36,087 nucleotides of DNA from Deinococcus depolymerans (lineage in GTDB: Bacteria > Deinococcota > Deinococci > Deinococcales > Deinococcaceae). The stretch is taken from contig NZ_BAAADB010000028.1 in the NCBI RefSeq assembly GCF_039522025.1, forward strand, positions 1 through 36,087, read 5' to 3'. Of this stretch, positions 7,729-16,371 are shown piece after piece. The notes below the pieces were generated by a model, which was not told the DNA's origin, made no database searches, and saw only the letters and a list, made by a program, of their open reading frames with translations. Position numbers and translations under genes: made by a program. Each line of letters starts with the position of its first letter. The first letter of the stretch is position 1.

Positions 7729-9048
7729 ATGCACCAACTCATTCCAGGGGAACGCTTGGACATCCGCCGTCAGTTCGGCCCCACCGGACTGGAATCCCTG
7801 AACCTGCACCTGGGACGCGCGCCCACAGGTGCGTTCCTGTGGATCGTCACCGCAGGACCGGCCGGCGCCCGCCCTGCCCCCCCCGAACTCGCCCGTACCG
7901 GCCCCGGCACCGCCGAGATCCGGCTGGGACACGCGCCCACCGCGGACGTGGACCGCCTCGTGATCGGTTGCTCCTGGCGGGGCCGCGCCGCGTGGACCGG
8001 CACGCTCACCCTCGCCAGCCTGAACGCCCCACCGGTCGCCGCCGACCTGGGTGTACCGGCAGCGGGCGGGCCCGCAGACCGAGAACGGACCCTGCTGCTG
8101 TGCGAACTGTACCTCCACGACCGCCGCTGGCGCCTGCGCGTGCAGGGCGAGGAGGCCCGCGGCGGACCCGAGGGTGCCGCCACCCTGTTACGGGTGCCCG
8201 CCACGTCCCTGCGGCCCCCCCCCTCCACCCCGGCGCCCCGGGCAGACAGGGACCGTCCAGGACCGCCTCCCGGTGCGGTCCGCCCCCCCCCTCCAGCGGT
8301 TCCGCCGTCCGCCGATCCGGCCCGCACTGGAACGCCCCCCCCGGCCGCGCCGCTCGGCGGAGGGCCGGACACGCCGCCGGAATCGGTTCTGACCCGCTTC
8401 CAGCGTGCCTGGCAGACCCTGCTGGGACCGGAGCCGGTCCGCGAGGCCTCCCTCCCGCCGGGGCCCGCCTCAGCCGGTCCCGAAACGCAGCCCGGCGCGG
8501 TCACGGCGCGCACGTTGCGGGAACTGCGCCGCCGCCTTGATCTGATCGCCCAGGACCTGCGGCCCAGCGCGGGCCTGGACGTGACCGCCACGCGGCTGCG
8601 TGTCCGGCACGGACAGCTGCTCGAAACGCACGCCCGCATCGTCCGTGAGGCCCGTGACCTCGAAGAGCAGCGCGGCCGGCTGCAGGCCCTGAACCTGCTC
8701 GCCACGCAGCAGGTGTCGCTGCGCGCCGTGGAGAACGAGATTGAGCGGGCCGTCCGCGCCCTTCAGGAGGCCGTCGACCTCCTGGCGACCGAACTCGTGA
8801 CCGGTCGCCTGGAAGACAGCCGCGCCCGGCTGGGCGCCGAGGACCGCTACCTGCGTGGATTGAGCCCAAAGGCCGACCGGTCCCTGATCGATCCAGCGGC
8901 CAGCCCTGCCCGCCCGCCTACGAACGTCGGTCCGGAGGCGCCGCCGGTCATTCCGCCGCTGCAACCTCCCGCCGGACGGGAGACGCCGGGCACAGACCGC
9001 CCGGACAGCGGAGAGGACGGTCTGGTCATTCCCTGGCTCCGTGACTGA
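7729..9048 (+). CDS. Divergent TerD-like protein with coiled-coil C-terminal half
   Basis: A 439-residue protein. Residues 1-150 resemble a degenerate TerD domain: LIPGERLDI at the N-terminus, the strand LVIGCSW, and the closing pattern RTLLLCELYLHDRRWRLRVQG, like the GELYR...WKFRAVGQG end of the TerD proteins at 12635 and 13304. The acidic DLDAS and GDGDD motifs typical of calcium-binding TerD are absent. Residues ~155-245 are Pro-rich. Residues ~260-375 are charged and heptad-like and likely a coiled coil. The end is again Pro-rich. The ATG at 7729 is preferred over 7699 because AGGAGG lies ten bases before it. It ends into a strong hairpin shared with the convergent HD gene. The TerD assignment is inference. 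Confidence 0.7.
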   Translation: MHQLIPGERLDIRRQFGPTGLESLNLHLGRAPTGAFLWIVTAGPAGARPAPPELARTGPGTAEIRLGHAPTADVDRLVIGCSWRGRAAWTGTLTLASLNAPPVAADLGVPAAGGPADRERTLLLCELYLHDRRWRLRVQGEEARGGPEGAATLLRVPATSLRPPPSTPAPRADRDRPGPPPGAVRPPPPAVPPSADPARTGTPPPAAPLGGGPDTPPESVLTRFQRAWQTLLGPEPVREASLPPGPASAGPETQPGAVTARTLRELRRRLDLIAQDLRPSAGLDVTATRLRVRHGQLLETHARIVREARDLEEQRGRLQALNLLATQQVSLRAVENEIERAVRALQEAVDLLATELVTGRLEDSRARLGAEDRYLRGLSPKADRSLIDPAASPARPPTNVGPEAPPVIPPLQPPAGRETPGTDRPDSGEDGLVIPWLRD

Positions 9049-9051
9049 CCA

Positions 9052-9077
9052 CTGAGGGAGGCGCGCACCTCCCTCAG
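9052..9077. terminator. Bidirectional hairpin terminator
   Basis: CTGAGGGAGG (9052-9061) pairs perfectly with CCTCCCTCAG (9068-9077) around a 6-nt loop. It lies between two convergent stops and overlaps the stop of the HD gene. There is no U-tract, as is common in this GC-rich group. Confidence 0.75.
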
Positions 9078-9559
9078 GTGGGGTCCGTATCCGTGACGCC
9101 GGACCGCCTGTGCTGTCCGGTGCCGGGACGCGCCGCCACCTGCCCGGCGACGGTGCTCATGTACCGTGGGTCGGGTTGCAGCCCCACGCGTGTCAATTCC
9201 AGTCGGTCGGCGTCCCAGCAGGCGCCGACGGTCGGATCGTCGCTGACCTCGCCGAGTTCGTGGCGTTCGCAGGCCCGTGCCAGCAGGTCCACCTGCGCGT
9301 CCGACAGCGGCAGGCGGTCCCGCCACGCCCGCACGAGCGCGGCCGCGCGTGCCCCGTGCCCGAGGTCGTACCACTCGTCGAGCCGCTCGGCGTCATGAAA
9401 CCACGCGAAGTGACGGGCGACCGCCACGTCCCCGCCGGCCGCCAGGGCCAGCCGTTCCGCGTGCGCCTGCACCCGCTGCCAGTGCGCGGGACCGTGAATG
9501 GAGCGCTTCCCCAATCGAAAGTGCCGGATCAGGTCGGCGCGGAGCTGAACGTCAGGCAT
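9074..9559 (-). CDS. HD-domain protein (putative phosphohydrolase)
   Basis: A 161-residue protein of the HD metal-dependent phosphohydrolase superfamily. It has HGPAHW at about 22-27, the doublet HD inside HFAWFHDAERLDEWYDLGHG, and a later conserved region CERHE...DADRLEL. Nucleotide or phosphoester hydrolysis is likely; the substrate is unknown. Three starts are possible: GTG 9580, ATG 9571 and ATG 9559. I prefer 9559 because TATGCT (9572-9567) lies seven bases upstream, a leaderless pattern, and no Shine-Dalgarno precedes the others. It is convergent with the TerD-like gene. Confidence 0.75.
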   Translation of the reverse strand: MPDVQLRADLIRHFRLGKRSIHGPAHWQRVQAHAERLALAAGGDVAVARHFAWFHDAERLDEWYDLGHGARAAALVRAWRDRLPLSDAQVDLLARACERHELGEVSDDPTVGACWDADRLELTRVGLQPDPRYMSTVAGQVAARPGTGQHRRSGVTDTDPT

Positions 9560-9566
9560 CCGGCAC

Positions 9567-9572
9567 AGCATA
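9567..9572 (-). promoter_or_regulatory. Candidate leaderless -10 of the HD gene
   Basis: TATGCT, seven bases before the ATG at 9559. No good -35 is visible. Confidence 0.35.
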
Positions 9573-9613
9573 GTGGTCACGGCGCCTGTCCGCCGCCGCA
9601 GGTGCGGTGCCGG

Positions 9614-10069
9614 TCAGGGGAGGACGGGTGTGCCGCGCAGGGTCAGCTGTACGCCGTCCACCGTGAACCGCATGCCCTGCGGCGTGGCGCGGAAGCCCAG
9701 GAAGGACCCGGCCGGGAATTCCAGGGCCATCACGCCGTACCGGTCGAACAGCTCTCCGGCGGCCCGCGCGAACTGCGCGACGTCCGCCGCGCCTCGCTGG
9801 CCTGCGGTGTCCTGGAATGCCGAGGCGTCCACCCGGTACGCGTCTGCCGCCGCGCGGTGGTCCGCCGCGCCCAGAAACGCGAAGGCGAGGTCCTGGGTCG
9901 TGAACACGTCCCGCTCGGTCAGGCCCAGCAGGGCCGTCCGGCCGTGGGCCAGGTCCGGGCGCGGTTCGAGGGCCGTGACGCCGCGCTGCACCATCAGGCG
10001 GGTCAGGTCGTCCGTGAAGCCCGACAGGGGAAAGTTGGCCGGGGTGCTGCTGGAGTCGGAACGGGTCAT
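9614..10069 (-). CDS. Hypothetical protein
   Basis: I do not recognise this 151-residue protein. It is soluble, with no signal peptide or membrane segment. Features include PLSGFTDDLTRLMVQRGVTAL near the N-terminus, a central Ala-rich helical region (ADHRAAADAYRVDASAFQD) and a beta-rich end (MRFTVDGVQLTLRGTPVLP). I chose the ATG at 10069 because TACCCT (10081-10076) lies six bases upstream. The frame also allows an ATG at 10126, which has no ribosome binding site. It is read in the same direction as the HD gene (34-55 bp gap depending on the HD start), so they may be co-transcribed. Confidence 0.6.
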   Translation of the reverse strand: MTRSDSSSTPANFPLSGFTDDLTRLMVQRGVTALEPRPDLAHGRTALLGLTERDVFTTQDLAFAFLGAADHRAAADAYRVDASAFQDTAGQRGAADVAQFARAAGELFDRYGVMALEFPAGSFLGFRATPQGMRFTVDGVQLTLRGTPVLP

Positions 10070-10180
10070 GCCTTCAGGGTAGAGCAGCGGAGCGGGTGAA
10101 TCCGGTGAGGTCTGCTCTGCCGTCATGCCAGAGCGGTCCCCTGGCGGAACGGGGCCGGTTGCGGGGCGCGGACGGGCTGC

Positions 10181-10226
10181 TGGACGGGCACACGGGCGCC
10201 AGCTACACTTCGGTTAAACGTTTAAC
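10181..10226 (+). promoter_or_regulatory. rbsK promoter with LacI-type operator
   Basis: TGGACG (10181-10186), a 16-bp spacer and TACACT (10203-10208) form a plausible promoter. The perfect palindrome GTTAAACGTTTAAC (10213-10226) covers the expected transcription start. Its AACGTT centre is typical of LacI/GalR-family operators, including those of ribose repressors, so repression by an RbsR-like protein is likely. No such gene is in the window. Confidence 0.7.
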
Positions 10227-10349
10227 AGTGTCGCCCGAGCACCGGAACGATCGGTCCCTGGCGGGCCTCGACGGCAGCTCCCGGGCGCCGCTCGGCTCGC
10301 CGGCTCCACCGGCCCCGCCCCCACCTCATCTCCCCGGAGGTCTGTATGA

Positions 10350-10504
10350 TACGGATTCCGTTTGTTTCGCCAACAATCCGGAACTTCACCGGATTGCCAG
10401 CTCCACGTCCGGAACCCGTTTTTCTCCTGCTCTGCGGAGCAGCTCTCCGAGTCGCATCCGCTCGGACCCAGCGGGCTTTGCAGCCCATTCAATCGGAGTC
10501 CGTG
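10350..10504 (+). repeat. Structured repeat inserted at the ribokinase start codon
   Basis: A 155-bp copy with ends TACGGATTCCG and CGGAGTCCGTG. On the left is GGAGG-TCTGT-ATGAT (10336-10350); on the right GGAG-TCCGT-GTGATT. Removing the repeat together with one of the two TGA flanks restores an ATGATTCTC start behind GGAGG. The rest of the stretch 10227-10349 is leader sequence with no gene. Confidence 0.85.
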
Positions 10505-11391
10505 TGATTCTCGTTGCCGGCAGTGCCAACCTGGACTTCATCACCCGTGTCCCCCACCTGCCCCGCCCCGGCGAGACGGTCCTCGGCCGGGCCTTCACCA
10601 CCGCCCCCGGCGGCAAGGGCGCCAACCAGGCCGTCGCCTGCGCCCGCAGCGGCCACCCCACCCGCTTCTTCGGCGCCCTCGGCAACGATTCCTACGCCGC
10701 TCCCCTCCGTGAGTCCCTGCGTGCCAGCGGCGTGCAGGACACCTCCCTGACCCTGGACGCCCCCACCGGCGCGGCGTTCATCACGGTCGCCGACAGCGGC
10801 GAGAACGTCATCGCCGTCGCGTCCGGTGCCAACGCCCTCCTGACCCCGCAGCGGGAGCCGGATTTCACGGACGTCACGCACCTGATCCTGCAACTGGAAC
10901 TGCCGCTGGATACCGTGCAGGCGTACGCACGCTCGGCGCGGGAGCGGGGGGTGACGGTCGTCCTGAACGCCGCGCCCGCGCCCGCCTCGCCCCTTCCGGC
11001 GGACCTGCTGGCGGACGTGACGGTGCTGGTCGTGAACGAGGGGGAACTGACCACCCTGGTCGGCGCGGGTGACCGGTCGCAGCAGCTGCGGGCCGCGCAG
11101 GCGCTGGGGCCGCAGACGGTGATCGTCACGCTGGGCGGCGAGGGGAGCGCGGCGGTCAGCGGCGATCAGTGGATCGAGGTGGCGGCCCACCCGGTCACGG
11201 TGCGGGACACGACAGGAGCGGGGGATACCTTCGTGGGCGTGCTGACCGGGGCGCTCGGCGCAGGCCTGGGTCTGCCACAGGCCATGCGGGATGCGAGTGT
11301 CGCGGCCTCGCTGGCCTGCACCGGCGAGGGCGCGCAGCCCAGCATGCCCACCCGCGAGCAGATCGACCGCACCCTGACCGACTGGCCATGA
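10504..11391 (+). CDS. rbsK: Ribokinase (PfkB family)
   Basis: A 295-residue PfkB-family sugar kinase, best matching ribokinase, which phosphorylates D-ribose to ribose 5-phosphate. The N-terminal signature includes PGGKGANQAV (about 35-44) and the C-terminal signature DTTGAGDTF at 235-243 with catalytic base Asp241. The start is GTG at 10504: its G is the last base of the inserted repeat, GGAG is five bases upstream inside the repeat, and the next codons read ILVAGSANLDF as the family requires. It stands alone without rbsD/A/C/B and is followed by a terminator hairpin. Adenosine or another sugar kinase of the family is possible but less likely. Confidence 0.9.
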   Translation: MILVAGSANLDFITRVPHLPRPGETVLGRAFTTAPGGKGANQAVACARSGHPTRFFGALGNDSYAAPLRESLRASGVQDTSLTLDAPTGAAFITVADSGENVIAVASGANALLTPQREPDFTDVTHLILQLELPLDTVQAYARSARERGVTVVLNAAPAPASPLPADLLADVTVLVVNEGELTTLVGAGDRSQQLRAAQALGPQTVIVTLGGEGSAAVSGDQWIEVAAHPVTVRDTTGAGDTFVGVLTGALGAGLGLPQAMRDASVAASLACTGEGAQPSMPTREQIDRTLTDWP

Positions 11392-11396
11392 AAAGC

Positions 11397-11428
11397 GTCC
11401 CCAGCGGCCCGCACGCGGGACTGGGGAC
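11397..11428 (+). terminator. Terminator after rbsK
   Basis: GTCCCCAG (11397-11404) pairs with CTGGGGAC (11421-11428), with an inner CCCGC/GCGGG pairing. It lies between convergent rbsK and the DUF475 gene. Confidence 0.75.
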
Positions 11429-11469
11429 GACTGGGTGCGCCGATGTTCACGACACGGACGGCATTCCGG

Positions 11470-12528
11470 CTATTCGGGTTGCGGGTGGCCTCCGTCGAGC
11501 GCGTCCCGCCTGTTGGCACGCAGGGAGGAGAGGATCGACAGGCCGATGAACCCCACGCCGATCAGGCCCGTGACCACCTCTGGAATGTGCAGGTCGCGGT
11601 TCGTGGAGAGCAGCATGATGACCGCCAGCGCCAGGATGCCGTAGTGCGCGCCGTGTTCCAGGTACCGGTACTCGGCCAGGGTGCCGCGGTGTACCAGGAA
11701 CAGGGTCAGGGAGCGCACGAACACCGCGCCGATGGCGAGGCCAGCCGCGATGATCACGACGACCTTGGTGATCGCGAACGCGCCGATCACGCCGTCGAGA
11801 CTGAAGCTGGCGTCCAGCACCTCCAGGTACAGGAAGGCGGACAGGCCGGCCGCGCCGGCCCTGGCGGCCATGTCGTCCGGGTCGAAGAGATTGCCGATGG
11901 CGTTCATGATCAGGTACAGCACGACGCCGGTCAGGCCGGCCATCAGCGCCGTGATCTGTTCGGCCGGGGCGACCATGAACCTCGTGGCGAGCATCAGGGC
12001 GATGACGGTGACGACCACCTGGATGGTGTCGAGTTTGCCGATCCCGGCGAGGCGGCGCTCGAAGCTGCCGAGCCAGTGCTCGTCCTTCTCGGGGTCCATC
12101 AGGTAGTTCAGGGCGACGAGCAGCAGGAACACGCCACCGAAGGCGCTGATGGCCACCTCGGCCTTCTCGAGGTACTCGGCGTACCGGACCGAGTCGTTCA
12201 GGGCGAGGCTGGCGACCTCACCGAAACCCAGCCCGGACGTGACGGCGACGATCACGACCGGGAAGATCAGGCGCATGCCGACCACGGCGATCAGGATGCC
12301 CCACACCAGGAAGCGGCGCTGCCACACGGCCGACATGTTCTTCAGGACCGAGGCGTTCACGACGGCGTTGTCGAAGCTGAGGCTGACTTCCATCACGCCC
12401 AGCACCAGCGCGATGAACAGGTAGTTGAGGGCGGTGCCGATCCCGCCGGTCTGCAGGCCGTACGCGAAGGCCCCGGCCAGTGCGGTGGCCGTGACGATGA
12501 AGGCAAATCCGAATTCTTTGTTGATCAT
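11470..12528 (-). CDS. DUF475 integral membrane protein (TerC-like)
   Basis: A 352-residue multi-pass membrane protein of the DUF475 family, related to TerC. There are about nine hydrophobic segments. The two signature stretches are LSFDNAVVNASVLKNM near residue 50 and ASFSLDGVIGAFAITKV near 235, with the acidic residues inside membrane helices that suggest metal-ion handling. The ATG at 12528 has AAGGA just upstream. It follows two terD genes in the same direction, which fits known associations of TerC/DUF475 proteins with TerD clusters. It probably acts with the TerD proteins at the membrane; the transported ion is unknown. Confidence 0.85.
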   Translation of the reverse strand: MINKEFGFAFIVTATALAGAFAYGLQTGGIGTALNYLFIALVLGVMEVSLSFDNAVVNASVLKNMSAVWQRRFLVWGILIAVVGMRLIFPVVIVAVTSGLGFGEVASLALNDSVRYAEYLEKAEVAISAFGGVFLLLVALNYLMDPEKDEHWLGSFERRLAGIGKLDTIQVVVTVIALMLATRFMVAPAEQITALMAGLTGVVLYLIMNAIGNLFDPDDMAARAGAAGLSAFLYLEVLDASFSLDGVIGAFAITKVVVIIAAGLAIGAVFVRSLTLFLVHRGTLAEYRYLEHGAHYGILALAVIMLLSTNRDLHIPEVVTGLIGVGFIGLSILSSLRANRRDALDGGHPQPE

Positions 12529-12556
12529 GACGTCCTTGTCAGGGTGAACCGGGAGG

Positions 12557-12621
12557 GCCTCTCAGCCGCCGCCGGTCCCCGTCGGTGCAGGGGCCGTGCA
12601 GGCGGCGTGATAGGGAGAGGC
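12557..12621. other. Hairpin between terD and the DUF475 gene
   Basis: GCCTCTC (12557-12563) pairs with GAGAGGC (12615-12621), with inner GCCGCC (12567-12572) and GGCGGC (12601-12606). It could be a terminator or attenuator inside the minus-strand ter run. Confidence 0.4.
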
Positions 12622-12634
12622 GGGCGGGGGGCGA

Positions 12635-13210
12635 TCAGACGTTGACGCCGTAGCTGCGGGCCATCGGCCCCAGGCCGCCGGCGAAGCCCTGCCCGACCGC
12701 GCGGAACTTCCATTCGTTGCTGTAGCGGTACAGTTCACCGAAGATCACGGCGGTCTCGGTGCTGAAGTCCTCACCGAGGTCGTAACGGGTGAGTTCGCGG
12801 CCGGTGGCCTCGTCCACCACGCGGATGAACGCCCCGCCCACCTGCCCGAAGTTCTGCCGGCGGGCGTCGGCCTCGTCGATGGTCACGCCCACGACGATCC
12901 GGGTGATGTCGGCCGGGATGCGGCTCAGGTCGACCTTGATGCTCTCGTCGTCCCCGTCGCCCTCGCCGGTGCGGTTGTCGCCGGTGTGTTCGACGCTGCC
13001 GTCCTGACTGCGCAGCTGGTTGTAGAAGATGAAGTCGTGGTCGCCGCGTACGCGGCCGGCGGCGGTCAGCAGGAACGCACTGGCGTCCAGGTCGAACTGC
13101 TGTCCGTCGCTGACGCGGGGGTCCCAGCCCAGGCCGATCAGGATGCGGGTCAGGTTGGGGGCTTCTTTGCTCAGGGAGATGTTGCCGCCTTTACTCAGGG
13201 ACAGTGCCAT
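12635..13210 (-). CDS. TerD-family calcium-binding stress protein
   Basis: A 191-residue TerD-domain protein. It starts [18 protein letters not shown], has the metal-binding blocks [10 protein letters not shown] (about 39-48) and [19 protein letters not shown] (about 77-95), and ends with the typical [18 protein letters not shown]. Members bind calcium through these acidic residues and are linked to tellurite and general metal or oxidative stress resistance. GGAGG lies five bases before the ATG at 13210. It is second-to-last in the ter run, upstream of the DUF475 gene. TerD and TerE cannot be told apart by sequence alone here. Confidence 0.9.
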   Translation of the reverse strand: MALSLSKGGNISLSKEAPNLTRILIGLGWDPRVSDGQQFDLDASAFLLTAAGRVRGDHDFIFYNQLRSQDGSVEHTGDNRTGEGDGDDESIKVDLSRIPADITRIVVGVTIDEADARRQNFGQVGGAFIRVVDEATGRELTRYDLGEDFSTETAVIFGELYRYSNEWKFRAVGQGFAGGLGPMARSYGVNV

Positions 13211-13268
13211 GGGGTCCTCCAGGGACGGGGAATGAGGCGAGAGGGAAAGACCGGTTCAGAGGCGGCCC

Positions 13269-13303
13269 GCCCCCGGCCGTTCGGGAGGGAGCGGGCCGGG
13301 GGC
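13269..13303 (-). terminator. Hairpin after the upstream terD gene
   Basis: GCCCCCGGCC (13269-13278) pairs perfectly with GGCCGGGGGC (13294-13303), directly beyond the stop of the 13304-13885 gene. It may be a terminator or a partial one that sets relative expression of the two terD genes. Confidence 0.6.
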
Positions 13304-13885
13304 TCACAGGTGGGGGCGCATGTCGGGCAGGTTGTCGTGGTACGTGCGCCCGGAGCAGGCGGCGCCGATGGCCCTGAACGTCCAGTCGCTGCCGTCGCGT
13401 TTGAGGCTGGCCATGATCAGGCCGTTGTGTTCGCCCTGCCCGGCCAGTTCGTAGCGGGCGAGTTCCTTCTCGCCCTGCTCGTTGATCAGGCGGCAGTAGG
13501 CGGTCTCGATGCGGTTGAAGCTCTGCCCGCTGTAGTTGTTCACGCTCAGGATGACGGTGGTGACGTTCCGGGCGAGGCGGCTGAGGTGGATAGTGATGGT
13601 CTCGTCGTCGCCGTCCCCGTCACCGGTGCGGTTGTCGCCGCTGTGGCGGACGCTGCCGTCCTTGCTCTGCAGCTGCCGGAACCACACGGTGTCGACCAGC
13701 TGCCCGGCCGCGTCGAACATCAGGGCGTTGGCGTCGAGATCGACCGCCTCGCGGCCCGCGCCGAAACCGAGGAAGCCTTTCTTCCGGATGCCGTCCCAGC
13801 CGACGCCCATGCGGACGGTCGACAGGGTCGAGCCGCTGGTCTTGGTGAGGCTGATCTGCTGGCCTTTTTGCAAACTCAGTGCCAT
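13304..13885 (-). CDS. TerD-family protein, second paralogue
   Basis: A 193-residue TerD-domain protein beginning MALSLQKGQQISLTK. It carries VDLDANALMFD (about 48-58) and DNRTGDGDGDDETITIHLS (about 88-106), so both calcium-binding acidic blocks are kept. An insertion GIRKKGFLGFGAGRE sits before the first block, a feature of TerZ/TerD-type paralogues. AAGGAG lies six bases before the ATG at 13885. It is followed by a hairpin and the next terD gene, and preceded by the TerA-like gene, all in one direction. Confidence 0.9.
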   Translation of the reverse strand: MALSLQKGQQISLTKTSGSTLSTVRMGVGWDGIRKKGFLGFGAGREAVDLDANALMFDAAGQLVDTVWFRQLQSKDGSVRHSGDNRTGDGDGDDETITIHLSRLARNVTTVILSVNNYSGQSFNRIETAYCRLINEQGEKELARYELAGQGEHNGLIMASLKRDGSDWTFRAIGAACSGRTYHDNLPDMRPHL

Positions 13886-13949
13886 GTCGCGCTCCTTGAG
13901 GAGAAAGAGAGAGGGAAAGGGCGAACGGGGGGACCGTGGCGCTGCGCCG

Positions 13950-15143
13950 TTACTTGCTGCCGGCCACCCAGCGGAACCCGAAGCCGTAGTGCTCGTCGCA
14001 GTGCTGCGCTCCCAGGAAGTAACGTTCCTCCTTGGTGACCTTGATCTCCCCGCCGACGTTCTCGATCAGGGCGATGGCGCAGAACGTCCGCTGGATGTCG
14101 GGGTTGCTCAGGTGCATGGCGATCTCGTTACCCTGCGGGTCGCGCAGCGACAGCCGCGCCCCCACCTGCGTGAAGTCGTTCGTGCCCTCGTAGATGCACG
14201 CGAACACCAGCACGGTGTGAATCAGGTCCGGGCGGAAGATGGTGAGGTTCTCGCCGTCGAGGGCCGCGCCGGTCCGGTCGTCCTTGTCGAGCAGGATGTG
14301 CGGCAGCAGCCGCTCGGACCCGAAGCTGTTCCCGAGGGCCTGGATCACGCCGCGCTGTCCGTCGTTCATCACGAACATGCACCCCAGGTCCAGATCGGCG
14401 GCGGCGCCGCGCCCGAACAGTCCGCCCCGGCGGCCCCCGCGGTCCCAGTTGAGGTTCACGCGGATCGGTTCGGCCTGCCCGGATTTCTTCAGGGAGATGC
14501 GGGTACTTTCCCCCTTCTTGTCCAGCGTGATCTTCTTCAGGTTGATGGGGGGCGGGGCCGCGGGCGTGGGGGCCGGCGCGGGCCGCGGGGGCGCGGGGGG
14601 CGCCGCACGGGACGGCGCGGGCCGGTCGGCCACCTCGCCGCCGTAATGCCGCACGAGGGCGTCCAGGCCGCCACTGAAGCCCTGTCCGACCGCCCCGACC
14701 CGCCAGACATCCTTGTGGTACACGTCGAGCAGCATCACGGCCCGCTCCTGCTGGAAGTCCCGGCCGGTCACGCGGTACGCCGCGACCGGCTGCCCGCCGG
14801 CCGACAGGGTGATCTCGGCGTGATCGATCTGCCCGAACGTTCCGGCGTCCACCGACGCCGTCAGGCTCAGGCGGCGGACGGTCGCGGGCAGGCGGGACAG
14901 GTCGATGGTGAACACCTTCTCCCCGCGCGGACCGCCCTGCATCTGCACGGCTCCCTCCGGCGTGGCCGTCTGGTTGAAGAACACCAGGTAGCGGTCGTCA
15001 CTGAGCTTCCCGGCGGCGTCCAGCCCGAACAGGCTCAGGTCGTACTCGCTGGCCGGCCCGGTCACGCGCGCCGAGAGGGTCAGGTGGGTGGAGGGCGTCA
15101 GTTGGCCCAGGGGAATTTTCTGCCCGGTCTGGAAGGTCACCAT
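13950..15143 (-). CDS. TerA-like protein with two TerD-type domains
   Basis: A 397-residue protein. Residues 1-170 form an N-terminal TerD-like domain (MVTFQTGQKIPL, FTIDLSRLPATVRRL, QERAVMLLDVYHKDVWRVGAVGQGFSGGL). A Pro/Ala-rich linker at about 172-200 joins a second domain (LKKSGQAEPIRVNLNW, ADLDLGCMFVMNDG, FRPDLIHTVLVFACIYEG, VGARLSLRDP). This two-domain build fits TerA. The ATG at 15143 gives the normal family N-terminus but has no Shine-Dalgarno. Instead a 13-codon ORF with a strong ribosome binding site ends across this start, so translation is probably coupled. It is the first gene of the ter run. Confidence 0.82.
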   Translation of the reverse strand: MVTFQTGQKIPLGQLTPSTHLTLSARVTGPASEYDLSLFGLDAAGKLSDDRYLVFFNQTATPEGAVQMQGGPRGEKVFTIDLSRLPATVRRLSLTASVDAGTFGQIDHAEITLSAGGQPVAAYRVTGRDFQQERAVMLLDVYHKDVWRVGAVGQGFSGGLDALVRHYGGEVADRPAPSRAAPPAPPRPAPAPTPAAPPPINLKKITLDKKGESTRISLKKSGQAEPIRVNLNWDRGGRRGGLFGRGAAADLDLGCMFVMNDGQRGVIQALGNSFGSERLLPHILLDKDDRTGAALDGENLTIFRPDLIHTVLVFACIYEGTNDFTQVGARLSLRDPQGNEIAMHLSNPDIQRTFCAIALIENVGGEIKVTKEERYFLGAQHCDEHYGFGFRWVAGSK

Positions 15144-15178
15144 GAGCGGTCAGAATCCGGAACGAACGGCTGTGACAT
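15137..15178 (-). CDS. Short upstream ORF coupled to the terA-like gene
   Basis: A 13-residue ORF (MSQPFVPDSDRSW). GAGGAG (15189-15184) lies five bases before its ATG, and its TGA (15139-15137) overlaps the first codons of the terA-like gene in ATGGTGA. The main gene has no ribosome binding site of its own. Coupled reinitiation or regulation by the short peptide is likely but unproven. Confidence 0.55.
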   Translation of the reverse strand: MSQPFVPDSDRSW

Positions 15179-15408
15179 GCGAACTCCTCGGAAAGAGACG
15201 GAACAACGGCGTTCCACGGCGCGGGAACGGACGGACGATCCGCATGCTAGGCGTCCCGGCCACGCCGCGCTGCCAAGGTTGCGTGCGGCGGGCCCGCCCC
15301 CGGTGGGGGAGTGTCTGCCCACGGGTGGCGCCGCGCCCAGCCGGGATTCCGCGTGGCAGGCGGAACCCCGGGCGGGCGCGGACGTCCGGACCGGGCGTGG
15401 CGTGCGGG

Positions 15409-16367
<959 letters not shown>

Positions 16368-16371
<4 letters not shown>

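Noticed and set aside
7399..8118. 239-codon minus-strand frame
   Set aside because: It runs through a repeat copy and antisense to the TerD-like gene, with no ribosome binding site or family features.
15137..15143. Frameshift joining the short upstream ORF to the terA-like gene
   Set aside because: The terA-like protein already has a normal family N-terminus (MVTFQTGQKIPL), so no missing residues need explaining.
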